A stretch of 64,000 nucleotides of DNA, taken from the NCBI GenBank assembly GCA_964030785.1, contig OZ034975.1, positions 41,953,069 to 42,017,068 of the forward strand. The letters are read 5' to 3'. The notes below the pieces were generated by a model that saw only the letters and a list, made by a program, of their open reading frames with translations, was not told where the DNA came from and made no database searches. Of this stretch, positions 1-11,400 are shown piece after piece (the stretch's first letter is position 1; each line of letters begins with the position of its first letter). The position numbers and the translations under genes are program-made. Source of the stretch: Siderastrea siderea. Taxonomy: Eukaryota > Cnidaria > Anthozoa > Scleractinia > Rhizangiidae.

Positions 1-194
1 TCAACTAATCAGAAGCACTACCAAGATATGGGTAGAGAAACGTTATCAGTATGGAATTTCTGCGCTCGTTACTCAGACGTCGTTTTGCGAGGGCTCAAGT
101 GGCGACCTCGTGAGACGTCAGCTGTTTTCTCAAGCTACTCACATGCGTCACCAGTAAAAACGAACTTGTCTTTGCTGCTTTTGTCTACTTGTAG

Positions 195-449
195 TGCCTG
201 TAGTGCCTTCATCCATCCAACCAATACAAAATGAGGAAATAGCCGAGGGCGGGAATGTGACACTGTTCTGTAATGCATCTGGGATCCCTCAACCAACTGT
301 ATCTTGGGTCAAGGTCAAAGATGGCCAGCGCCTCATTGGAAGTAAATTGGTGTTCACAAATATTAACAGGCGTGAAACTGGAGAATACAGATGTGAAGCC
401 CGCAATGACGGTGGCAGTGCTGCAGAAACTGTAGTCATTGACGTGCAGT
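195..449 (+). CDS. Gene A exon: Ig domain
   Basis: Acceptor AG at 193-194, donor GTGAGT at 450; phase 1 in and phase 1 out. The translation shows the Ig pattern: GGNVTLFCNASG (B-strand Cys), VSWVK (C-strand Trp), then ETGEYRCEARN (F-strand Tyr-x-Cys) and a closing beta strand VVIDVQ. An alternative acceptor at 202-203 would remove three codons. Confidence 0.85.
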
Positions 450-1639
450 GTGAGTTAATTTACTGATTAAAGTGGTGGTATTTCAGTGTTTCAGTTTTTC
501 AAGTGAATAGAGCTTTAATCTTTCCAATTGAATTATGCGTTCAGGTTACAGCCAATGAATTGCGTTCTTAGAGAAGACATTGATACTTTCTTATATTTGA
601 CATTTGCATATATGTACAGTTTCGTCTCAATAACGTTGAGAGGACGAGGTTAAAATTTGTTGTGTTATAGTCTTGCACACCTTTTGCGGTTCTGTAGCTA
701 GGCTTTGATATCTTAACCCCGAGGTAGAAACAAAACACATCTCACCAAAACATAAGCTTTGCTGGTGTATTGGTTATTCCACACCATACGTTTGGTTTCA
801 TAGTCGGTTTTTATTTTTTAGTGTCTGGCTTCACCAGACTAGTACCCAGGCCTTCTCTTCTTGCTCACTCGACTTGGGAGAAATTTCGTGACGTCACCGA
901 ATGGCATACCGCAAGTTCTCTGGGTGACTCATTCGGTGACGTCAGGACGTTTCGCGCCAAGCCGAGTGAGCAGGAGGAGAGTGCCTGGGTACTAGGCTGA
1001 GGTTCCACTTATTTGTGGTTCACTTTGCTCCACATCGGCCTTCTACACTTCGTTGTGTACTTAGGTGAATACTTGAAACGCAGACGAATGAACTTGAATG
1101 AACTAGAACGCCAGACGAATGAACTGTTAAGACAAGCTGATAAAATGATTAAAGGGACTGAACAATAAACCACGAAGAGAAGCTCGCTTAAAAAGTTTGT
1201 GGTTCTTAGGTGAACACAGAGTAATTTTTTTGTGAATTACTTAAAACCTCCACGGGAATCCCATGTTGCTTGTAACTCAAAGCTTGATGGAAAGTTCTGT
1301 CGTTGTTTTACACTCGCCGGTTATATAAGTATTAATTGCCTTCCTCACTTGGCAACTGGTAGTGAATTTCTATCCCTGTAATTTTCTCTATTTCCTTAGA
1401 TGCCCCAGAAATTACACACATTTCTAACGACCAGATAGTGAATGAAGGGGACGAAGTGACTTTGAACTGTATAGCTGATGGTAATCCAGAACCACGTATC
1501 ACCTGGACAAGAGTTTCTGATAAAAGTGTCATCACCTTTCCTTTGACCACCAAAGAACAGGATGAAGGGTACTACAGATGCACTGCTGACAATGGCATTG
1601 GGCGTCCTGTTACCAGTGATGTACTCATCGTTGTTGGTA
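195..1639 (+). CDS. Partial Ig-domain gene (gene A), two exons visible
   Basis: Two consecutive exons (195-449 and 1400-1639) each encode one I-set-like immunoglobulin domain and join in phase 1, the usual phase for shuffled extracellular domains. The gene starts before the window. Nothing in the next 6 kb clearly ends it: no transmembrane segment and no kinase exon appears before the signal-peptide exon of the next receptor at 7853. It could be the ectodomain of a cell-surface receptor or adhesion protein, a remnant of another receptor of this cluster, or an upstream alternative 5' part of the pentraxin receptor, since all the relevant junctions are phase 1. The Ig assignment is secure; the gene's identity is not known. 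Confidence 0.75.
450..1399 (+). other. Intron of gene A
   Basis: Non-coding. Between about 835 and 990 it holds an inverted pair: a tract of about 40 bases starting ACCAGACTAGTACCCAGGCC is mirrored near 975-1000, and AAATTTCGTGACGTCACCGA near 880-900 is mirrored around 925-960. This is consistent with a small foldback repeat. No gene is seen. Confidence 0.5.
1400..1639 (+). CDS. Gene A exon: Ig domain
   Basis: Acceptor TTTCCTTAG ending at 1399, donor GTAAGT at 1640; phase 1 in and out, so it joins the preceding Ig exon as TAT-GCC-CCA. Ig signature: GDEVTLNCIADG, ITWTR, then DEGYYRCTADN. If the donor is not used, the frame stays open to a stop at about 1744. Confidence 0.85.
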
Positions 1640-1837
1640 GTAAGTGTTTTAATCAGCACGTAATTCATACGTTACCCTATCCAGACCGAGTAGGGGAGGG
1701 GGGCCAAATTCTGTTGCCACGTGTTAATTACATGGGCACTTGTTGAAAGTAAATGATTTAAAAAGAGCTTTACTTTTTAATTCAGCAATAACCTAGTACC
1801 GATATATTTTCTTTCAATTTATAAAAATAAATTTGCA

Positions 1838-2215
1838 ACTTGGATTTCAGTGAACTGCAGAAATCTGATTTGCAAATATCTAATTTACAACTGGAATTTT
1901 CATTGCAAGAATTCGAGTTACAAATATCGTCAAAATTGCAACTCTGATTTCCAGTGCAAAAATCGGAGTGGTGTTAATTTAAAACTTGCAACGCGGATTT
2001 TCAATGCAGAAATCCGATTTGCAAATATCGTCGATTTTACAACTCGAATTTTTATTGCAAAAAATCCGAGTTGCAAATACCGGCAAAATTGCAACTCGGA
2101 TTTTTAGCGCTAAAATCTGAGATGCAAATATCGTCCAATATGCACCTTGGATTTTTATTTAAATGCGAGGTGTGTAATTTGAAAATTTTCAACTTGGATT
2201 AATCCAAGTTGAAAA
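1838..2215. repeat. Tandem array of about 50-bp hairpin-like units
   Basis: At least six diverged units of the form TTGCAACTCGGATTTTT ... AAAAATCCGAGTTGCAAATA. Each unit is itself an imperfect palindrome, so the tract is a tandem series of potential hairpins. The open frame through it (1850-2107) is a by-product of the repeat. Confidence 0.75.
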
Positions 2216-2421
2216 TGTCATAGGATTTGTAGCTCAGAGTTTTTGTGCACTTCATAGACGTGAATAGGTTCAGGACGTTGACACCTGCTACTGGAAGGTG
2301 TGTGCCACAATTGATGTGAAAAGGTTAGCTATACTTTATTAACACGTACAGTATACATTAATTATAAAAACACAAATTCAGGTTTTAATATGCAATGAAA
2401 AAAACCAGGGCTGTGCTAATG

Positions 2422-2429
<8 letters not shown>

Positions 2430-2479
<50 letters not shown>

Positions 2480-2482
2480 TTG
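2430..2482. repeat. (CTT)n microsatellite
   Basis: About 17 CTT units with one CCT interruption. Confidence 0.95.
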
Positions 2483-2750
2483 TAGATCTTGTTGTTTCAA
2501 ACGACTCTTGACTTTCTTAAGTAACGTTATCATCGCCGTAACCACCACTTGTTCAACTCAATCTTCCGTTTTTCACACCCTATCGATCGTTCTAGCGAGG
2601 TATATCTTCCTTGTTTTTCTCTTCCCATTGGTCTTCACACGAGTAGTTTGGAATTGTCACATACTTTGACGAGAGTTTGCATCAGGCTATGTAAACACGG
2701 GGGCTAACCCACTTCACTTGTTAGATGATTGATGATTTCTAGCGTATGTG

Positions 2751-2875
2751 TTGTGGTTCAATTTTATCCTTGGGTTAAATTTTATTTTCCTTTGTTTTTG
2801 GCTATGTTAATGTATGATAATGAGTTTGAAACAAAGGAAATTAAAATTTAAACCAAGGACAAAATTGAACCACAA
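2751..2875. mobile_element. Short inverted-repeat element (MITE-like), TTGTGGTTCAA family
   Basis: Arms start TTGTGGTTCAATTTTATCC and end with the complement (GGACAAAATTGAACCACAA). The two arms cover nearly the whole 125 bp, with CCTTTG / CAAAGG inside. A second copy with the same ends lies at 9801-9956, which supports a dispersed non-autonomous element. Confidence 0.75.
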
Positions 2876-3091
2876 AATATGCATTTGGGTATTGAGGCCG
2901 CGATAAAGCCACTCGCTCGCTCACATTTGCTTAAGAATTCTCGTTGTCGTACCATAATAAAAATATCATTATTTTACTGTGTCGTTCAACCAACTCTCCT
3001 CTCTCATAGCTATATGTTGCGTTGCGTAGACACGTTAACGTCGAAAAAGCCCAGACAGCGTGCTGTTTCTAGTGACACCATTCCATTTGCA

Positions 3092-3105
3092 GGGGGGGGG
3101 GGGGG
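3092..3105. repeat. Poly-G tract
   Basis: A run of about 14 G. Similar homopolymers occur at 16237-16252 (G) and 27932-27948 (C, i.e. G on the other strand). Confidence 0.9.
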
Positions 3106-3379
3106 ATGGTTGTTTTGTTTTGTTTCTCATTAGAGTGAGATAAAAGGCTCTGGGAGCTACATACCGGGTACCAGCAGATGCACCAAAGGCTTAGGAATGA
3201 CCACCACCTTGTTGTAGACAGGTGAGAGCCAGGTTCAGACGTTAAACTGATAGACCAATTACGTTTTCTGTTTGACCCTTTCCGTTAGGCAAAAGGTTAA
3301 AAAACCCATACCAAACCTTAGTCACACCTGCAAGAGGGTAGTTTCTAAAGAAACTGTGGTGTTGCGTCGGTGGGGACGT

Positions 3380-3808
3380 TAAATTGGCCACCGTAAAGAA
3401 ATTGAAAGCTGAAGTTTCGAGCGTTAGCCCTTCGTCAGAGGGAATCAAGGAACTGTGGGTTGCACTTGGTTTATAGGGAGAGTGTTGGAGCTACGCTATT
3501 GCTAGGAACATGGTAACTTGAAAAACAGGAATAAATTAGTTGAATGAAAAGCGTTCGTTGATACCGTAGGGATTAATCTACAACAAAAATTCATTTTTCA
3601 AATCGGCACACTTAATCCCCACGGTATCCACGAACGCTTTTCATTCAACTAATTTATTCTTGTTTTTCACGTTACCATGTTCCACCCAATAGCGTAGCTC
3701 CACCACTCTCCATATAAACCAAGTACAACCCACAATTCCTTGATTCGCTTTAACGAAGAGCTAACGCTTGAAACGTCAGCTTTCCATCTCTTTACGGTTG
3801 CCAATTTA
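3380..3808. mobile_element. Foldback element with about 200-bp inverted arms
   Basis: The left arm (3380-3579) reads from TTAAATTGGCCACCGTAAAG to ACCGTAGGGATTAA. The right arm (3611-3808) is its diverged reverse complement, from TTAATCCCCACGGT to GGTTGCCAATTTACC. The spacer is about 30 bp. Related fragments (AAATTGGCCACC, CCCTTCGTCAGAG) recur near 44210-44262. Confidence 0.85.
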
Positions 3809-6054
3809 CCTTATCGGCTCAGTTGATAAATCCAAAATTCTAAGTCACACCTGGCCTGAATCTAGAAGTGACACTTATTTTAGAAGTATATTTATATTGA
3901 ATCTTATTTTTTGGCATTTGCGAATGTGTTCCTCTGACAACCTTTATAGGTGACGTTTGTATTCTTCTTGCCTTTGTCTTACAGCAATAAATCCTTTTTT
4001 AAGGGTCGTGTAGAGGTAAAGTTTAAGGCGAATAATGGCTGGAATACCTGCATTTCAATCATGTGGGAAGAAAACGCATTTGACAACAATCAATCCTTTG
4101 ATTTCATCTAAGGGTACACGTAGGTGCATCACGAAAAGGATTGTCCTAATTTGGCATCAGTGATGGCATGTTTTTTCATGCAAATTTTTAAGTCTGAATC
4201 GGTGTTTACTAAATATAACTTTCGCACCCGTAATTATCCATCAGAAAGAAGGATTCGCGGTTGGAACATGTTTTTGTCACGTCACCACGCTTAGATGGAA
4301 ATGGTGGTAATTGAAACGTCGTAAGGTCAATGAACTGTTCTTCAATTCTGTACAAAGTGCACTGTATGAGGCGTGTAAATAGTCTTGGGCACAAACTATT
4401 TGTAGCATACTTGAAGATTTTATTTAGATTGGAGTACAGAGATATAGCTGTGCTATTTTAACGCCAAGGAAATCTTTAGATTGTTCCCTTGGCCCTAACG
4501 GCTACGACAAAAGCAACGGCTTTTCAAATAAAAAAATGCCGCACCAACAATAAAAACAAAGTAGTTGTAGAGTGACATATTCTTGTTGTTAAAATAGAGA
4601 TAAGATAAGAACCTTTATATAGAACGGTTGCATAAATCATGCACACATCTCACGGTTGTTTCATATTAAACAACGGGACCCAGGTCAAGATCATCAGGCG
4701 TTTGAATAAGAATTTGTAAGCAAACACAGGAAGTTTTAAGCTTCATTGGCATATAAACTGAACATAGTAGCTAATGAAGCATTTTTCCGGTGTCGGTTCT
4801 TTCACTACCGGAATAGGGTCAAGGAACGTTCCAATATGTTTATGAAATTATCAAGTGTGGCCAGTAAAATGAAAGCTAATTAAAAACTTCACCAATCTTT
4901 CCATGTTTCCCATGGTACTGAACATTTATTATGCTGAACAAAGTGGTTTTAACTTTTAAGACTGGTGATGAACTTCAAAAGAGTGACAATTCAATTGAAA
5001 GATGTTGAGCAGCAGCTTTTCTTAATTGAGATTTGGAATATTTTTAAACCTGAACTTTACTACTCCCAGGAGTAAAATTCAAAAGCGCCCTTATATACGT
5101 CACTGTTGACGTAAATCCATTATTGCGTGTTGACACAATAGAAAACAAACCACATCTATGATTGATTGCAATTTGGTTAAGTGCGATAGTAAACTGAAGT
5201 GTCTTTCAAGAAATTATTCGTAATTAGCGGATATGAAAGCAATATACGATCCCATTAAACAGGGCGCAGTCTTGGCCACTTGCGCATCGACCCGCATCTT
5301 GTAAACAGGAACCTGTAGACCCTGTCATTATTTAGACACTAATTCGGGTGGAAGGGAAAGCGTGTACTAGTGGCGAGCGGGAAGGGATTGTTAGTAGTCG
5401 GGGTGATAAAAGGAAATTAAAGGTGTTTGAAACCTGTTTCAGACTGAAATTTTAAAACAAGAGTTAAAACAAGAGACAATAAGGGGTGGCCTTTGTTTGT
5501 GTTTCTTGGCTATAGTCGCCACTTACTTAGAAAGTTTCCTTCAATTTCTTCATTGTAACTTGCAAATAATCACTATGTCAATCATACGTGGTTTAAGGTT
5601 TTCTTGTTATTTATCAGTCGTTTTTCGTTCCCTGACAAACCTATCAACTAATAGATCAATCTTTTGTCCAAAAAGTAACCATGTTGTGTGTTTCGCAGTA
5701 AATTGATCTTCAACCATGGAATTAGAAGGTGGTCTGAACAAGTGGTCTAAAGCACTCGACATGCAATCCGGAGATTCTGAGTTAAAGCCCTCCTCTCTGA
5801 CTTCTGGCTGGACTTGTAACACAGAAGACCCCGGTTCAACTGTTAGGATACGATACTAACGTAACTGGTCAGACTCCTATATGTTAAATTTAATGCCAAT
5901 GCTAGTACAAGTGGGGGCATGTTTCGTTATATCAAATGCTGTTTCTTTATGATCTTTTTTTGTTTTCATTAAGCCAATTCCTTTCTTGTTTTGATTCACA
6001 GAATGGACTTTACTGACAGCAGCAATAAGTGTTACAGTTGACCTGAATCTCGAC

Positions 6055-6109
<55 letters not shown>

Positions 6110-7126
6110 CGAGCGCCAAACCAAAGTATATGCATAACCATAATGCCTCCCGCTCAGTGTAATAATTCCACCATACATTTTTTTCCCTTGTTGTCGATTC
6201 TGATGTTTGCGAAATATTTGTCTTTCAGACGTTACTCAGAAAAGGACAGTTAGCTCCGTTCATCGCAAATTCTGTCTGATATTGATTTTTCCAACGTAAC
6301 AGCCCATCCAAGGTGAGGTAAAACAGACAGACAAAAGCATACGTATTCCACTTACTAAAGACAAAAAGACCCTTCAAAATGAAGATGAGAGACCTTATAG
6401 ACATTTTAGTACTTCAGTTAACAAAAGAGAATGTTCGCCTTCATTTGGAAAAAGCTGTTAGCACCACTGCCTTACTCAGGAGAAGTACAGCATAACCCCC
6501 TGACAAAAACAATAAATATATAAGTTGCGGATACGTTGTTACAAACCGAGTGAAGTAAGGTCAAATAGATAGCAGTAAGAGGAACATTATCAGGGTACTT
6601 TTTGCACCAGACGGCTTTGGGAATTAATGAAGAAAGTAACTTGGAAGCGGTAGCAACTTAGCGGTAGTACTACCTGGTAGGAGCTGTTACTCGACAGTAA
6701 GGCCTCTTACATTTGCTCGTGGCTCTGATTGTTCAACTAATGGCTAAAGGTGCATTTCATCGACTAAAATCGAATAGCAACTTATCCAACATACAAAAAT
6801 CTAATTATCCACTGTATGTTTGAATTGCAGGGGCCTTAACATAATACTGGCTGCAACTTCTAAAATTATACACCTGTTGCAAGTTTATATGTTGCTTAAA
6901 AGTTAATGTGGCAAACACGGACAAGGTGTGTGCATTTTTAGAATTCCTTGTGATGTTTGTATTTGACCGTGAATTGTTTCTAGACTAGTGTCGCTTATTA
7001 CTACACAGGCTATTTACATAAAACACTTGTGCAAAATGCAGCCGACCATTCCATGTGTTTCATTTGCTACCGTGCAAAATGTCTGTTTTGTAAATGACCG
7101 GAAATCTGTTTTCCGTTTTTGCGCAG
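3809..7126. other. Stretch without a recognised gene
   Basis: AT-rich DNA between the Ig exons and the first exons of the pentraxin receptor. Apart from the CA microsatellite at 6056-6107 I see no conserved coding segment on either strand. The short open frames here have no recognisable domain. Confidence 0.5.
6056..6107. repeat. (CA)n microsatellite
   Basis: About 26 CA units. The minus-strand frame through it reads as a Cys-Val run and is an artefact. Confidence 0.97.
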
Positions 7127-7227
7127 TGCTAGTCTTTAAACGGGAGGCTTACGGATCTCAGCGAGAGCGGGCGACGACACCGGAAGAAATAGAAGCTTTA
7201 AAACAGCGTTCAAAGGAAACATGCAAG
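7127..7227 (+). CDS. Candidate short exon between gene A and gene B
   Basis: A good acceptor (TTTTTGCGCAG ending at 7126) and a GTAAAA donor at 7228 bound a 101-bp open segment. In phase 1 it reads LVFKREAYGSQRERATTPEE and continues hydrophilic, ending RSKETCK. It accepts the phase-1 junction from gene A and leaves in phase 0. Joined to an acceptor at 7835 it would then stop after about 10 codons. It could therefore be a C-terminal tail of gene A or a 5' untranslated exon of gene B. No known domain is recognised. Confidence 0.3.
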
Positions 7228-7852
7228 GTAAAAAAATTGTTCAAAAGTTTTCAGTTATCGTTGAAATAACACCGATTGGGACATTTTCGAATGTATGGAC
7301 TTAAAGCAAAAGGTGGATAATTCAAATGACATTTAGAAGTTGTTTACGGACAGGTGTGACTCGAGTGTGAACCAGATTTAAGACTTATCAATCCAAATGA
7401 TGACTGATTTATACATGTTGAAGGCGCAGGACACAGACTATAAAGGAAACTATTAGCTAATTAGACTGACTTATGTAAAGTAGGTTTACATCTCCTTAAA
7501 TGCTCTCCAACCAGGTATGACTTTTAAAAAGGTGACTTACCTATAGATAGTTTTTTTTTAAATGTATAATTGGTTCCGTAAACTTCCACGCCAATTCAAT
7601 CGATTACGGCTTTCCTTAGCCCTTAAAGTTCTTTCTCCACTGAAGTCACAGATTTTAACTTTAAGTAGTGTTACGTTATGTTTTGTACTACATGTACTAC
7701 AATGAGTAAAGAACTTAAACGGAATGCAGAAATCAAAGCGCTGGTAGTTCTTACTCGCGAGGCTTCACAAGTGTTTCGAAGTAAATTCCCTCTGCAAATA
7801 AAAGGGACGACTTCGTCTTTTTGTCTTATTTACAGGTAAAAGAAGCTGCAGT

Positions 7853-7919
7853 ATGTTTGCGGCTTTGACTGCCTTTCTTTATTGCGTTGGAAACGTTAAC
7901 GGTTCCCCTCTGATCACAG
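7853..7919 (+). CDS. Gene B exon 1: start codon and signal peptide
   Basis: ATG at 7853 opens [20 protein letters not shown], a short hydrophobic signal peptide, and the exon ends in phase 1 at a GTATGA donor. An AG at 7834-7835 suggests the transcribed exon begins at 7836 after a 5' untranslated intron. The phase-1 end fits exon 2 exactly (G + AT gives Asp). Confidence 0.8.
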
Positions 7920-8440
7920 GTATGACATTTTCACCTTATATCTGTATTTTCCGTTACCGCAATTAATTTCCTGTACGTAAGAATACTACTATATGTCAGT
8001 TCCTATCAGAGACACCTACAGATGCGATGGGCAAGTAACTGGCTTGTTGTAATTTCTATCTTACGTCGGTTCCTGTCTCTGTCGTTGTGTTCCTACCTGA
8101 AAACGTCTTATACCAGAATCGTTTCACATTCATTAGTCTCCCTCTTCCAGGTGCATAATATACAATATACTGGCATGCCATGAAGAGAGAGAGATCGAGT
8201 TATGATAACCCTTAAGTTGTGATTTATGCAGTCTAGTAACAAACTGGGAAAACTCCGACTGTGTGGGCCACCTCAGTATGCCTTCAAGGGGAAAATGTGA
8301 CAATCGATGGCAACCAAGAGGCTGCCAATCTTTTCATAGGTGCTCCAAACATTGAAGTGATCACAAAATGAAGTGAACTGAGGTTTCTATGCCACATTAC
8401 AGAAACACAAGACTGAAGTGTTATAATGTGTCCTGTCGTG

Positions 8441-8472
<32 letters not shown>

Positions 8473-11400
8473 GATTTCGGGAACAATGATTCCCACTGTA
8501 TCTTGTAAAGAATGACGATTCTGAACATGACACTTCGATAATAGTTAAACATTTCTTATGTTAAAGACAAGCTAAAATAACAACTTTGTAGAAAGAGTAG
8601 TTTATATTTTTACGAATGACCTCTCAGGTTAAACACTAGAGTGTAGCTATACACACAAAAATCCTTATTTTTCAACAGATTATGCTCTAGAATTCCCAAA
8701 GAAGGATGTATCAGATATGGTCAACATCTGGGGTTTGCCGAGCATGAATGAGTTCACCGTGTGCTTCTGGATGAAGTCGAATGATTCCACTGATGGCACT
8801 CCTCTCAGCTACGCTGTACCTGCAGCTAACAACGAGATTCGTATAGCCAAACACAACAATTTTGACGTCTGGATCGGAAACGAGAAAGGGTAAGCTATCC
8901 CATGCGAAATAACTCTGAGAATTCCTAGGAATTCCTAAGAATATCCTAAGAATTCCTAGGAAAAAATTCTTAGGAATTCGTGAGAATTCCTAGGAATTCC
9001 TAAGAATCTGAGGTGTGAATTTTCACGGTAAATTTGGACTTGGAATTCCTAAGAATTCTTAGGAATTCCAAGTTTAAATGGTGCTGTCTTGAAATTCCTA
9101 GGAATTCCTAGGAATTCCAACTAAAAGAAAATTAAAGACAGAATTCCCAGTTACTTTCAGAAATTCCTAGGAATTCCAAGGAATGTTAAAGAACAACTGG
9201 GAATTTTTGGGAATATGTGGGAAAAAATAGGAATATGGTCAGGAATTTGTGGGAATAAATGGGAATTTCTTAAATAAGTGGGGGAAACATTAGAAACTTG
9301 ACCCAAAATGGTAACAAAAAAACAGCTGTTGGACACGATGCAATATCCCTCAATTTAAAGGCCAGTTGCTGATATTTAAAGTAGACAAATCGAGGGTCTG
9401 GTTTTTTAACCAGGCTTGGACCGGGGCAAAACCCTAGTTTTCCCGGGCTCTTGGTACAAGGGCACATTCAGTTTACCTCAGAATGTCTGTTTTCAACACA
9501 TCTTCAACAGGAGTTAAATGATAAAATTAGTTCAATTTCATTTTGGAAATACAATTCAACAATCATCGATTACCGCCTTCACTGATTTTACATATAAGGT
9601 CTTATCTGTTTTGGCTGCCTTAAGTTCACTTGCTGTAAGCAGTCTTCTGAGTTCGGTCCTCTGATGGCCTTATACATGTGGTCCTAGGAAAAAAAAATCG
9701 AAATTTTATATAAATTCTAGACCTGTCATACACTCAACATTATTACTAGGTTGCAGCGTTAATTTTCAATAAAATATAAGGTACATATGTACATGTACAG
9801 GTTGTGGTTCAAATTTTTCTTTGGTTTAAAAATTTTCAAACCAGTATAATTTCTATTTCCCTTTGTCTCAGATTCATTACCAAAATCTTAGGCAAAGGAA
9901 AATAAAAATTAATCTGGTTTGAAAAGTTTCAAACTAAAGAAAAATTTGAACCACAACATTTACAATTACAGTTCAAGTAGTAAACAAAATAAAGTAAACA
10001 ATCAAGTAGTGTGTTCCAAAGATGTGGAGGCCTGAGTGGCACAATAAGAATGATATCTGAAGCTAAGCTCTCACTTGAGTGACATTCACATTGCTTTAGC
10101 ATTACAGTGATAGACCATTTCAAATCCTTAAAACCACTAACCACAGAAGAATTTTCTGATACACCATAAAAGAACACTGTAAGTTGGTGAATACATGGTG
10201 ATGGCTTTCACATGTTCATGTATGGTTTCTCAAAATTCTCAAACTAATAATTATGTTCTAATTGAATGAGTGGGAAGGTAAGACAAGAATTAATGTTTGG
10301 CTTAAGGCTTAATGTTTGGCATATCGACCGAATGCAGGAGGTCTGTGTGCCATGCCTGAGAGCCAAATACATGGTATTTTACCATCCACCTGGACCTATG
10401 AGTGTACATGTAGGTGTTGAAATGGAATGAGGCCCCCAGAAAAGCTGAATCTGAGGTGTTCCCGTTTACCAATCAGGAGCTCTAACCACTTTTATTGTAC
10501 AGAATGAAGCTTACACGAGTCTAGAAGGAGCTATATTGTAGGTCATTGCTTACAAGGTCACCATACAGTCAGGATGCCCTCAACACTGCCCTTTCTAGCA
10601 AAATGCAGGACATGATGTAGTATGAACCTAGTAAGATTATCTACCTCACTACCAGTTTCCTTGCAGCTTAATTTATTTAGTAAAATGTATCATGTAGTTC
10701 AGCTGGAGAGCAGAAGGTCAGGGGTTTGATTTAAGTCAAGGGATTATTTACTATAAATGTTCTGCTTGCTATACGCAAAATGTTGAGCACATTTTAAAAA
10801 TTTTTAATAATTATGTTTCATCCTGGTTACTCCACCATCTTAAAAAATATAATCATTTTTGGTTAATGCATGACCAATCTCTGTAGTTATTTACAATATT
10901 TAGCCAGGGTTTTCAATAAGAAACTGAGTAGGTGGCAAAACGTTAGGAGTAGGCGGAGAATGAAAGGCGGGGGTCCGGGGGTATTCTCCCCCGGAAAATT
11001 TCGAAAATTTGGGCCTCTTAGAATGCATTTCCTGCATTCTAGAGCAAGAATTAGGGTATTTGAACAGAACAGGAAACGCAAATCACCGCTGAAATTACTC
11101 AGAATTCAGGCAAGATTCTTCTGTTTTTCGTGAACAAATCTTGGCCGATCCAGGGCCCGTTTTTTGTGGCGAATGTTTCTCATGTTAGTCGTAAATTATG
11201 AGGTAATTTCTCAATCAAATAGGCGGTGAGTTAATGGAGAATAGCCGGCGAGTTTCGCCGGCTGCCGGCCCTTATTGAAAACCCTGTTAGCACATGGTGT
11301 TTGTTTCAGTGACTGTTCAATATTGTAGTCACAATGTACATGTTCATGTAGTCCACTATAATCTACAATGAAGTATTCATGTCTTAATAATTCAAGCAGT

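Noticed and set aside
1850..2107. 85-codon plus-strand frame
   Set aside because: It is a translation of the tandem hairpin repeat, with the CK..NCNSDF words repeating with the DNA unit.
5877..6119. 80-codon minus-strand frame with a Cys-Val run
   Set aside because: It is the CA microsatellite read as protein.
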